This document shows positions 51,828-61,520 of a stretch of DNA of 64,000 nucleotides, piece after piece (within the stretch, counting starts at the first letter, position 1; every line of letters begins with the position of its first letter). Source of the DNA: Yarrowia lipolytica (lineage: Eukaryota; Ascomycota; Dipodascomycetes; Dipodascales); the NCBI RefSeq assembly GCF_001761485.1, contig NC_090774.1, forward strand, positions 4,030,001 to 4,094,000, read 5' to 3'. The notes below the pieces were generated by a model. That model was given only the letters and a program-made list of their open reading frames with translations, had not been told where the DNA came from and made no database searches. The position numbers and the translations under genes were made by a program.

Positions 51828-52604
51828 TGATGTTGAAAATGGAAAACTACGGTCTTCCCGCGACTCGGGTTATATATGGCTGAGGTTTCAATAGAGTTAC
51901 GAGTCTGCACACCAGATGGTCTGATTATGCGAACCTTGGTGCGGTTGTCACCGGGTCGACGACGCGGTAATTACAGAGAAGAGCAATAACGAGGATTTGT
52001 GTTTCTCTTTTTCGTTAAAAATTTGATTCAATAGATATGTATTGCCTATCACAATGATATGTCGACTCTATCACCTCGGCTACGTCATCTACAACGCCCT
52101 CTTCCCTACAAGTTTTTATGTAGCCTAAATAGAGTTGAATTTTGTGTGCAGTAAAGTTCCATTTGGGTGGTGTTGTACTTGATCTTACTTAGTTGATGCA
52201 TCTAAGTATTTTTTACCTGTACAGGAACTGGAAAATGAGGAAAGGTGCATGGCGAGGGTTTTTTAGAGGACGTACGGTTTTCTTTTTTTTGTGGGGCTTG
52301 CACAGGGAGTGGTTTCTTTTTTCTGGTGTTGTGACGTCAGACAAGGGATTGTTGAATATAATGAAATTTTATATAACAAATACATTAACGACTTCCATAT
52401 CACTTGTTGGGAGGCATTTCGATAACCAGACTCTTCTCTCTATCAGAGAGACGCGCATCAGGAAAGTCTCCAAATTTACAATACAGCACTTGTACAAATC
52501 GCAGCTACAAGCACTGAAACTGCTCTACAAGTCTCCCTTTGGTTGACATAATTACAATATATATATTATATGAGATTTGAGAGTTGAATGGCACCTGATG
52601 TCCT
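51828..52604. other. Spacer upstream of orphan B
   Basis: A 777-bp AT-rich spacer. It includes a TTTTCTTTTTTTTGTGG run near 52279 and TATATATATTATATG near 52557. No gene is supportable; ORFs are short and lack domains. Confidence 0.45.
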
Positions 52605-55600
52605 CTAGATCAGCAGAGAGGCGACAAAAGTGATACCGATAGCAGCCATGGCGGGCTTAACCATAGATCCAGCGCTGGCCTGTTTGGGTGCAGAGGCGCT
52701 GGCCTGTGCAGGAGTAGCAGCGGGAGAGCCAGTAGCAGGTGCAGAGGCAGTAGCGGCCTTGGAAGAGGCCGCAGGAGCAACTGGAGAGGTATTGGTAGCG
52801 TTGGTAGCAGCAGTGTTCTTAGGAGTTCCAGTTGCCTTAGGAGACTCAACCTTGGGAGACTCAACATTGGAGGCAGCTCTTGGAGATCCGGACGCAGAAG
52901 CCAGGTTGGAAGCAACAGGAGAAGCCTTGGGGGAGTCTGTCTTGGGCTTGTCGGCAGGGGCAGAAAAAGACTTGGCCTTCGCAGAAACACCAGGAGTAAC
53001 TGTGACAACATGAACACCTGCCTCGGTTACCTCAGGCTCGTACCAAGTAGAGGAGCCAGAAGAGAAGCAAGAGACGGTGACTGTCTTGGTGATGTCTTGG
53101 GCGCCAACAGCAGCCTTTCTAGCGTCCTTGGTGACTGTAACCACGGCAACACCCTCTTCCTTGGTCTTCTCGGTGCCGTAGAGCAGAGTTGAAGAGCCAG
53201 AAGTCTCACAGTAGACTGTGACGGTCTTGGTAGCGCTGGTGACGGTGGCAGTAGTAACGCCAGGAATATGAGCGCCGGTGGGATGCTGCCACTTGGAGCC
53301 AGCAGCACAAGGGGGGCAATAGGTTGCAGTGACAGTGTGAGTGGAAGTGATCTTCTGAGACTCGACATCAGCACCCTGAGAACCATTGGATCCAGACAGA
53401 TCAGTGACAATGTTGGCATTGCTCTCAGCGTTAGAGTTGGATCCGGCAGAAACAGAAACAGCGGCCTGGCTGTCAGAAGCTCCAGAAGAAGAGACTATAG
53501 AGGTGGAAGAAGCAGAGCCAGGTGCAACAGAGGTGGTGGTGTTTCCAGTAGCAGTCGCAAAGTTAGAAGGAGCATAAGCAGCTGTGTTGGAGGCAGAGAC
53601 GGAGACGGAGACAGATCCGGCAAGCTCTTGAGAACCAGAGGCAGAAACAGAGGAAGCAATGGGTGCGTCGGCAGCAGCAGTGGAATCCGAGGTATCGGCA
53701 GCAGCAGAAGAAGTAGAAGAGGACACCTCAATCTCAGCAGGTGAAGCAGGAGCAAAGGTTTCGGTAGCTCTAGAGGAGGAGGTCTCAACAACAGCAGAAG
53801 AGGAGATCTCAGCAGACGATGAGGTCTCAGTAGAAGATGAGGTCTCAGCAGACGATGAGGTCTCAGTAGAAGATGAGGTCTCAGCAGACGATGAGGTCTC
53901 AGCAGACGATGAGGTCTCAGCAGACGATGAGGTCTCAGCAGGCGATGAGGTCTCAACAGAACTGGAGGTCTCAACAGAACTGGAGGGCTCAGCAGCGGCA
54001 GAAGAGGAGAACTCAGCAGAAGAAGCAGAAGTGGCAACAGCAGAAGTGGAGACCTCAGCAGATGAAGAGAAGTCAGACACATCGGCATCAGCAGCAGAAG
54101 CAGAGGCAGAGGCAGAGGCAGAGGCAGAGGCAGATACATCAGCAGCAGAAGAAGAAGAAACGGAAGTGGAGACTTCAATGGCTGAAGAACCAGAAGAAGA
54201 AGCGGAAGTGGAAGAAGTAGATACATCATCATCAGCCTCGACAGGAATGTCAGCCAGTACCTTCACGGGAGGAAGATCACCAGTCTTACAGTTGTGAAGA
54301 ATGTCCCAAGAACCACCAATGAGGGCACAGGTGGTCTCCTTGATACAATCGACATCATCATTGAGACACAATCGGGTGCTAGGAGACTTTCGCCACCAGT
54401 TGTCGTAGAAGAGAGAAAGCTGCTCGTCATCAGTTCGCAGGTTGTTGATGACACGGTCCCAGAAAGTGGCATTGAGAGGAGCATTCTTTGGCCATTCCTT
54501 CTTGGGGTCGTAGGCCTCTCGGGCAGAGTAGAGCTCTTGCCAGTTGGTGTTCTCTGCCGGGATCTGCTTCTCATAGCCCATGTGGGGGAAGGAAGAAGTC
54601 TCGTTGACAAGGACAGACTTTTTGATATCGTAGTCAAAAGTCTCCTCAAGAGGGGTGTAGTAGTTGATGGAGTCCATGATCTCAAAGGTGTCAGAGTCGA
54701 CCTCGTAGTATCTCCAAGAGGGGTTGTAGAAGTCAGCAGGAGTGATAGACTGGACAATCCAACCTGTGGTAAGAGGATTGGTCAACTCTGTGGAACCCTG
54801 AGGAGAGTCGTAGTAGACGGTGAACTGGTCTGCATGGGTGTGTCCGTAGAAAACAGCAGCAATGACGTGAGGAGAGAATCGAACAATGATCTGTCGCATA
54901 ATCTCGGAACTCCAAGGCAGAGAGTCACCAGCACCACCAGTAGGAACGTGAGTGATGATCCAAACTCTTTCTCCACGAGCCTCAGACTCTGTCAGTTCCT
55001 TGGACAGCCACTCGAAGATTCCGGATGGGTCGGGATCGCTGATGTTCCAGTAGTTGTAGACGTTCTTGTTGTACCAGAAGTTGGAGTCCACAGAAATGAC
55101 ACGAAGACCATGCTTGGTAGTGACGGCAAAAGATCCCTCAGTGTTTCGGGCATTTGTGGCAGTCTCGTCGTCGATCCAGCCGTAATCCTTCCAGAGCCCA
55201 GTAACAAGATCAGTGTTCCACTGGTACTCACCTCCGAAACCAGACTTGGCCGGGGCGAACTGAGAGTTCGGGTAAGTGTCGTGGTTTCCAAAGGTTGCGT
55301 AGACTGGCATGTCTCCAAGATACTGCTTCATGTTCATGAAGGCCTGGGTCTCGGTATCCTCAACGGTCTGCTTGCTGTAGTACTCATCGGGATCGTGAGC
55401 AACCATGTCACCAGTGAAGATTCCGAACTCGAAATTCTTGTCTTTGTGAACATCAGCAACGTTCTGGAGAGAGTCCTTCATGAGAGAGTCGGGACAATCG
55501 CAGTGGTAGGTTCCGAGAGATTGGGCAGGGATGAGAACCTCAGTGAATCCATTGGCAAGAGCAGTCAGGTTCTGGGAAAGATCGGTACAGCACATGTAGT

Positions 55601-56387
55601 AATTGCACTGAGACTCAGCTCCAATCTGGTACTTGAGATCAAGATGGAAGTCGGAAATGTGAAGTACGTTCATGGTGTTTCCCTTGGAAACAGGCATGAC
55701 GGGGTTGGTGGGCTTCTCAGGGTACCAGCCAAGACTGTCGACATTGATTAGAGGAGTTTCAGGCTTTCCACAAATGTCGGTACCGAAGAGATAATAGAGT
55801 AGGGCTTTACCATCATCGCCTTCAGTATCCATGATAGTGAGAACGTTAGCGAAAGCAGATCCGGTGTTTCCACGGGCGATGGATTCACCTTGCAGGAACT
55901 GACAATCAATCTTGAAACCAATAGCAGTCTGGAGAGGGTCATGGAACATATCACAAAAGTTGACGAGAAGAATGGGAAGGGCCTTTTTGTTCATCTTAGC
56001 AAGATCCTTAAGCAGAGAGAGTCCTTCGAGGGCAACGTCACAGGTAGTTTTTGTCTTATCAGTAAAAGCTGCAATCAGCTCTTGAACGGTGTTCTGGAGA
56101 GCCCACTCAGCAAGACCAGCAGCATCGTCATTAGAGGCAGGCTTCTTGACGTTTGAAAATCCTAGCACGTAAGGCATCAGTTTTCCAATTCCAGAGCCCA
56201 AAGGGCCTGACAACAACGCTCCGAGATCGAGACTTCCATCATCTGAGAAAATACCGTCGAAAAGTCCAGCGAAACCTGTTCCAGAGGTTCCTCCTCCAAG
56301 ATCGCTGAGAAATTGACGAGGCAGGAGCTTGGCTCCGGTCTCCTTGACGAAGTTAAAGCCTGACTGGAGGATCCCTGGGATTACCAT
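52605..56387 (-). CDS. Acid-sphingomyelinase-like phosphodiesterase with serine-rich GPI-type tail
   Basis: A 1260-residue protein. Residues 105-210 look like a saposin-B domain (Cys116, 145, 162, 206). The calcineurin-like phosphoesterase domain runs from about 239 to 540 with all metal motifs: ISDFHLD (Asp246, His248), FTGDMVAHD (Asp327), FGNHDTYP (Asn368, His369), then ITHVP and YGHTHADQF. The order matches acid sphingomyelinases, which cleave sphingomyelin or related phosphodiesters. From about 740 it is Ser/Thr/Ala-rich, with 11 copies of a six-residue E[TPI]SS[SP][AVT] repeat and three TVTVxC...SGSST modules. The hydrophobic end fits a GPI signal. The N-terminus has no obvious signal peptide. 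It is paralogous to the gene at 59544-61520. Confidence 0.85.
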   Translation of the reverse strand: MVIPGILQSGFNFVKETGAKLLPRQFLSDLGGGTSGTGFAGLFDGIFSDDGSLDLGALLSGPLGSGIGKLMPYVLGFSNVKKPASNDDAAGLAEWALQNTVQELIAAFTDKTKTTCDVALEGLSLLKDLAKMNKKALPILLVNFCDMFHDPLQTAIGFKIDCQFLQGESIARGNTGSAFANVLTIMDTEGDDGKALLYYLFGTDICGKPETPLINVDSLGWYPEKPTNPVMPVSKGNTMNVLHISDFHLDLKYQIGAESQCNYYMCCTDLSQNLTALANGFTEVLIPAQSLGTYHCDCPDSLMKDSLQNVADVHKDKNFEFGIFTGDMVAHDPDEYYSKQTVEDTETQAFMNMKQYLGDMPVYATFGNHDTYPNSQFAPAKSGFGGEYQWNTDLVTGLWKDYGWIDDETATNARNTEGSFAVTTKHGLRVISVDSNFWYNKNVYNYWNISDPDPSGIFEWLSKELTESEARGERVWIITHVPTGGAGDSLPWSSEIMRQIIVRFSPHVIAAVFYGHTHADQFTVYYDSPQGSTELTNPLTTGWIVQSITPADFYNPSWRYYEVDSDTFEIMDSINYYTPLEETFDYDIKKSVLVNETSSFPHMGYEKQIPAENTNWQELYSAREAYDPKKEWPKNAPLNATFWDRVINNLRTDDEQLSLFYDNWWRKSPSTRLCLNDDVDCIKETTCALIGGSWDILHNCKTGDLPPVKVLADIPVEADDDVSTSSTSASSSGSSAIEVSTSVSSSSAADVSASASASASASASAADADVSDFSSSAEVSTSAVATSASSAEFSSSAAAEPSSSVETSSSVETSSPAETSSSAETSSSAETSSSAETSSSTETSSSAETSSSTETSSSAEISSSAVVETSSSRATETFAPASPAEIEVSSSTSSAAADTSDSTAAADAPIASSVSASGSQELAGSVSVSVSASNTAAYAPSNFATATGNTTTSVAPGSASSTSIVSSSGASDSQAAVSVSAGSNSNAESNANIVTDLSGSNGSQGADVESQKITSTHTVTATYCPPCAAGSKWQHPTGAHIPGVTTATVTSATKTVTVYCETSGSSTLLYGTEKTKEEGVAVVTVTKDARKAAVGAQDITKTVTVSCFSSGSSTWYEPEVTEAGVHVVTVTPGVSAKAKSFSAPADKPKTDSPKASPVASNLASASGSPRAASNVESPKVESPKATGTPKNTAATNATNTSPVAPAASSKAATASAPATGSPAATPAQASASAPKQASAGSMVKPAMAAIGITFVASLLI
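53793..53990 (-). repeat. 18-bp coding repeat, 11 units
   Basis: Eleven consecutive 18-bp units encode EPSSSV, ETSSSV, ETSSPA, several ETSSSA and ETSSST, and EISSSA. The length is exactly 198 bp, in frame. Other short Ser/Ala runs lie around 54090-54140. Such arrays give length variation in cell-wall proteins. Confidence 0.9.
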
Positions 56388-56427
56388 GTCGAGTTTTGTT
56401 GTCCAAAATCTCTAGAAATCCCTGGTG

Positions 56428-56435
56428 TTATATAA
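56428..56435 (-). promoter_or_regulatory. TATA box of the long phosphodiesterase gene
   Basis: TTATATAA lies 41 bp before the ATG, leaving a very short leader. This makes an upstream signal-peptide exon unlikely. Confidence 0.6.
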
Positions 56436-58613
56436 CCTGACCGTGAACAAACACAAGCGCCTTTTGCCATGGGCGGCTGTAGACCTGTCCAGTCATTGAG
56501 GGGAATAGCAGCCACGTGTAGGCGCCGTTGATACTAGCGGGTGTTGACTGTGTAGTTCTGGGTATCTAGATGAGTTATCTAGCGTGGTGGCCTGCTTTAG
56601 AGGATCCTCCTTGCAGTTAGTCCATCCGCTAGTTTCAGCATTTTTTTAAATTTTTTATGGTTAGGCTAGTCTTTGTTTGAGAGCACAACTCTGATATTAG
56701 ATGAGTTATTCATGATGAATTTTTGGTAGGAATTCTCACTCAGTTATTAAATTTCTTGTCCACTGAGATCATTCATATTGCTGTATGTGGGGACAGATCT
56801 CGAACGTCGGCACGATGGCATAGTATTACCTCACTAGCATACAACTGTACAAAGAGTACACACTTCGGCGGTAGATCGCACTACTGAAATATCTTCATGC
56901 TAAATCATCTATCTTTCCGAAACAGGTGAGCGCCTTGCTGACCCACCAGGGCCAAATAGCGAATCCCATTCGTCGCTTTTTGCGTGTGAAGGCATATATC
57001 GTGCAGCCCATCGTACAAACCCCGTTTGTGACATCAGAAATACAATGCAAGTAGTGCTGGTTACTTACTGTACTGTACTCAACTTTTGCGTGTGTGCATT
57101 GACGGCTGTCGAGTATTTGTTCGATCTCACAGTTCTTGTTTGTTGTGAGTTAGCTCAACGGAAAATCGCGAGTTAATCGTGAGTAAATCAGACAGAGATA
57201 ATAATGACCCCCCCCCGTCGCCCCTTCTTAGCAAACTCCATATTGACTGAAAGCCACCCGCTGCCGTGCAGGTGTCGCTAGATCCCTCGCCAAGCGACCG
57301 TTGAAACTCTAATGAAAATACGACTGCAGAGCTGCACCTCTGGAGATCGGACATAAACAAGGTAGCCCAATTGGTTCAGGTTCTGGGTAGGAAAGTGGAT
57401 TGCCTTTAGAAGGTCCTCGTCCGTTTAAGAGTCTGAGCAGTCTCTTGCACGTGGCTCTCACACTTTTAAGCAGCACTTTTTAAGTACAGACTGAGTTTGG
57501 TATACGCCAAACCGTAACATCGGCTTAAGTCCGAAATTTCGACAGGGGGTATCAATAGCCTGGGCGTTTTTTGGTCGCGTGCGCAATTTTCAGACCATAC
57601 TGGCTGCTTGGTATAGCAAGGAGGGGTGGATATTTTATATCGCAGACATTTCACTGTTTCCTGGCAACCTCAGTTATCTGAGCCATCAACCCCGGGAAAC
57701 CTCCTCACGAAGTATGAGCACCTCTAAAAGCATGCCATAATTACATTGAGGTGCAGGATTGTTTCCCACACGTGGGCTTCGTGTCAGGTTTGGGCTAAGC
57801 CGGAGAGATACTGTGAGAAGTCATAGATAGAGTAATCCGAAAAAACAGATTTTCTATGGTTTATTGAGGGAATAGATAATAACAATTATTTCAACGCTAG
57901 CGGGTAGGTGGATAACATTGCGGAGTAAAGCTGGCTGCTCCTTCCCATCCGGTCAGTTGTTAGATCCAATAGAGATTGAATGCGCGCTAGATTGTGTCTA
58001 AGTCGACGATGTAGGAGTCCTGTAGGGTCTCGCTTTAAAATCCATCTCCAGCTCCCGAGGAAAATTTTGGCGGTCCTGCAACTAAAACTAGGCTTCTGTT
58101 GTCTTATTGCCCACCAACACTTAGAGAAAGCTAATCGGGTGTTGATCTAAAATCTGATGTACAGTATTATGTCCATGGACATTAATTTTATGTGCTTACA
58201 CTCGCCTATTTCGTCTCTGTTGTTTCGTATGAGAGCACGACGACGCGCGTTACAAGTCTCCTTAGTGGCACGAGCCGTAATATTGATTGATGAACGCGAG
58301 CCAACGAGAAGATTAGAATACCCCACTGGATATTCACCTCTTTTTCCATCTCATTGTTAATAATAGTGTATACCTAGTTTACATACGGAAATATTTACGA
58401 CTCCTCTTTGTTCCCTGGAGAAGCGAGATATACGAAAGAGGACGATTCTGCACGTGGGATTGAATTAGCGCCTTTCGATCTAGCAACACAAGATAGGGGG
58501 GTTCGGACTCCGTTGATCTCGGACATTCGGTAAAACACATGGACAAATCATCTCAGTCCATTGTTGTAGATTCCCTTCAGATACTTTGTGTTTACCAGCT
58601 GATCAAGCCATCT

Positions 58614-58637
58614 TATATATATATATATATATATATA
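58614..58637. repeat. (TA)12 microsatellite
   Basis: An uninterrupted TA dinucleotide run of 24 bases in an intergenic region, with no associated gene. Confidence 0.95.
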
Positions 58638-59543
58638 CTGTAATAGGGATAAAACGTACGGCTTCTACTCCTCTGTCGAGTTAGCCGCTGATGCCATGCA
58701 ACTTGTCTGAGTCCAGATCGTGGATCATCCCGAAGTAAATTATTGCTGCCGTACAATCTCCTCTCCTTTGGATATATTGTAACTTGAAGTCAAGTGAAGT
58801 CCATTGATCCGTAAGTAATTGAAGGTCCCTGTACTGGCTCATTCGAAAGATCCTTTTAGAGTAACTAAGCTACTATTCCTGGTGCTATTCCTAGACCATA
58901 CACCGATCCTCCATCTCTCTATAACCACTCATATTCCTCCATATATCACCTTTCAAAGTTGGGACGAAAGGTGCCTTCATTCTTGTTTCATCTTCGTGTG
59001 CTATAGCATCGGTACCCCGTTTCCGTACTTTCAACTATTAACAACTATAATAAGCTTGTTCAACAAATCTGAATAAACAATCATAGAAACATGCACAGTT
59101 ACAGAGTCGATTATGAGAAAAAAAGAGGGTCAAGCTGGCCATTACTTTGTATGGACGCCACAGAGACTCGGTATCGCTAACAAATACGCCTTATTTTCTC
59201 TTACATCATGTCCCCACATCAATACAGATAAACCTTATCGACGAGGGAGTGCATGAACATCGCATGATGGGCTCCAATTTCAGAAAGTTGTGCTTCGAGA
59301 TTTCAGGACAATTACGTATCATGAAATATAACTACTGAGAGGTGAATATAATCATGAATATGTGTGTAACCAAAATTATCAGAACAATATCCACCATTTT
59401 TACCGGTGTTTTTTCAGAATTACAAGTACACTCCAGATCTGGAGGCTAATGTAGCCCAAAAAAATATATATCGTTTTCTATGTCATGTCGTCGTCCCCAT
59501 TTCAAAAGGTATTTTAAACAAATGATGTAGAATCTTGCCAGGT

Positions 59544-61520
59544 TTACTCTCCACCACGAATGGGAGACTTGCCCTCGCAATTGTAAAGGGAGTCCCAAGA
59601 GCCACCGGCAAGGAAACAGGCAGTATCCTTGGCACAGTCACCGCCAGAGCATTGCTTGGTGTAAGGAGACTTTCGGAACCAGTTATCGTAGAAGGTCTCG
59701 AGCTGCTGGGGGTCGCTCTGGATGTTCTTGATGACTCGGTCCCAGAAGGTGGCGTTCAGAGGAGCGTCCTTGGGCCAGTTGTTGTGGGGATCGTAGGCTT
59801 CTCGAGCAGAGTACAGGAACTCCCATTTGGCATTAGCAGGGGTCTGAGGCTCATATCCAACATGAGGGAAAGAAGAGGAGGCGTTAGCGAGGTAAGGCTT
59901 GCTCAGATCGTAGTCAAAGGTCTGGTCCAACTGGGTGTAGTAGTTCTTGGAGTCCATGATCTCAAAAGTCTTGGAATCCACCTCGTAGTATCTCCAGGAA
60001 GGGTTGTAGAAGTCGACAGGAGTAATAGACTGAACAATCCAGCCAGTGGTAAGAGGGTCAGTCATGTCAGTAGATCCATGGGGAGTGTCATAGTAGACGG
60101 TGAACTGATCAGCATGAGTATGTCCGTAGAATACAGCGGCAATCACATGAGGAGAGAATCGAACGATGATCTGCCGCATAACCTCAGAAGACCAAGGGAG
60201 ACCATCTCCAGCTCCGCCAGTGGGGACATGGGTGACAACCCAGACTCGCTCTCCCTTCTTCTCGGACTCCACAAGTTCGTCAACGAACCACTTGAACACA
60301 CCAGAGGGATCGGGGTCGGCAATGTTCCAGTAGTTGTATAGGTTCATCTTGTACCAAAAGTTGGAGTCGAGAGAGATGACTCGCAGACCTCTCTTGGTGG
60401 TGACGGCGAAGGATCCAACAGTGTGTGCAGCATTGCTGGCCTCGGCCTCGTCAATCCAGCCATAATCCTTCCAAAGCCCAGTAACAAGGTCGGTGTTCCA
60501 TTGGAACTCACCTCCAAAGCCAGACTTGTCCTGGGCAAACTGGGAGTTAGGATAGGTGTCGTGATTTCCGAAAGTGGCGTAAATGGGGAGATCACCAAGG
60601 TACTGCTTCAGGTTCTTGTAGGCCTGCTCCTCGTTATCCTGGACATTCTGTTTGCTGTAGTACTCATCGGGGTCGTGGGCAACCATATCACCAGTGAATA
60701 TTCCAAACTCGAATTTCTTGTCCTTGTTGATGTCAACTACGTTCTGGAGGGAATCTTCCATCAGAGACTGAGGACAGTCACATTGGTAAGTTCCCATGGA
60801 CTGGGCAGGGATCAGAGGGTCGTGGAAACCAGCGTTGATGGCGGTCTGGTTCTTGGAGAGGTCGGTGCAGCACATGTAGTAGTCGCACTGGGACTCTGCT
60901 CCAATCTGGTACTTGAGATCGAGATGGAAGTCGGAGATGTGGAGGACGTTGAAAGTTTCGTTAGAAGAAGGAGCAATGGTGATGTTATCGGGCTTGGGAG
61001 GGTACCAGCCCAGTTTAGAGGTGTCAATGTAGGGAGTGTCGGGCTTTCCACATTGCGTGAGACCCATGAGGTAGTATCGCAAGGCCTTTCCGTCGTCTCC
61101 CATAGTGTCCATGAGAGTCAGAACGTTGGTGAAAGACTTTCCAGTGTTTCCACGCTGAATGGAGTCGCCCTGCATGTATTCACAGTCGAAAGAGTATCCG
61201 ATAGCTTTTTCGATAACAGGGTGGAGCAGATCACAGGCTCCTACAAGGATCAGAGGGACTGCTCGCTTGTCGACTTTAGCCACACCCTTGAGAACAGTCA
61301 GGCCCAGCAGAACGGCCTCGCAGATGGGGAGCATTGCCAGCTTGACCAGCTCATTCTCGGCCCACTTGATGAGAGGGTCCAGAGACAGGTTCTGGGAAAC
61401 CTCGAGCTGAATGTTCTGGGGAACCTGGACCTGGGTGTCAGGAGTCCGATCCTCGTTCTTCTTGCTCGCCACGCTCTTCAAGCCGTTGTAGGCAGCCGTG
61501 ATAATGTCTGAGATAGCCAT
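59544..61520 (-). CDS. Acid-sphingomyelinase-like phosphodiesterase, short paralogue
   Basis: A 658-residue protein closely matching the first 725 residues of the long paralogue: saposin-like region with Cys pattern (PICEAVLLGL, ACDLLHPV, DCEYMQGDSI), then ISDFHLDLKYQIGAESQC, FTGDMVAHDPDEYYSKQ, FGNHDTYPNSQFA, THVPTGGAGDGLPW and YGHTHADQFTVYYD. All metal ligands are kept. It ends soon after the catalytic domain (NCEGKSPIRGGE) and lacks the serine-rich tail and GPI signal. Like its partner it has no evident N-terminal signal peptide (MAISDIITAAYNGLKSV). The same strand and near-identical motifs indicate tandem duplication followed by tail gain or loss. Confidence 0.88.
   Translation of the reverse strand: MAISDIITAAYNGLKSVASKKNEDRTPDTQVQVPQNIQLEVSQNLSLDPLIKWAENELVKLAMLPICEAVLLGLTVLKGVAKVDKRAVPLILVGACDLLHPVIEKAIGYSFDCEYMQGDSIQRGNTGKSFTNVLTLMDTMGDDGKALRYYLMGLTQCGKPDTPYIDTSKLGWYPPKPDNITIAPSSNETFNVLHISDFHLDLKYQIGAESQCDYYMCCTDLSKNQTAINAGFHDPLIPAQSMGTYQCDCPQSLMEDSLQNVVDINKDKKFEFGIFTGDMVAHDPDEYYSKQNVQDNEEQAYKNLKQYLGDLPIYATFGNHDTYPNSQFAQDKSGFGGEFQWNTDLVTGLWKDYGWIDEAEASNAAHTVGSFAVTTKRGLRVISLDSNFWYKMNLYNYWNIADPDPSGVFKWFVDELVESEKKGERVWVVTHVPTGGAGDGLPWSSEVMRQIIVRFSPHVIAAVFYGHTHADQFTVYYDTPHGSTDMTDPLTTGWIVQSITPVDFYNPSWRYYEVDSKTFEIMDSKNYYTQLDQTFDYDLSKPYLANASSSFPHVGYEPQTPANAKWEFLYSAREAYDPHNNWPKDAPLNATFWDRVIKNIQSDPQQLETFYDNWFRKSPYTKQCSGGDCAKDTACFLAGGSWDSLYNCEGKSPIRGGE

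Larger units (their letters stand above)
56388..59543. other. 3.2-kb spacer between the two phosphodiesterase genes
   Basis: No supportable gene. The upstream phosphodiesterase promoter sits at its left end: TTATATAA at 56428-56435 and CACGTG at 56513-56518. A (TA)12 microsatellite is at 58614-58637 and a C run near 57210. Short ORFs have no recognisable domain, and an A-box-like word at 57362 has no B-box partner. Confidence 0.45.

Noticed and set aside
57355-57430. A-box-like TAGCCCAATTGG suggesting a tRNA
   Set aside because: No B box or T arm follows within tRNA distance, and no acceptor stem can be formed.
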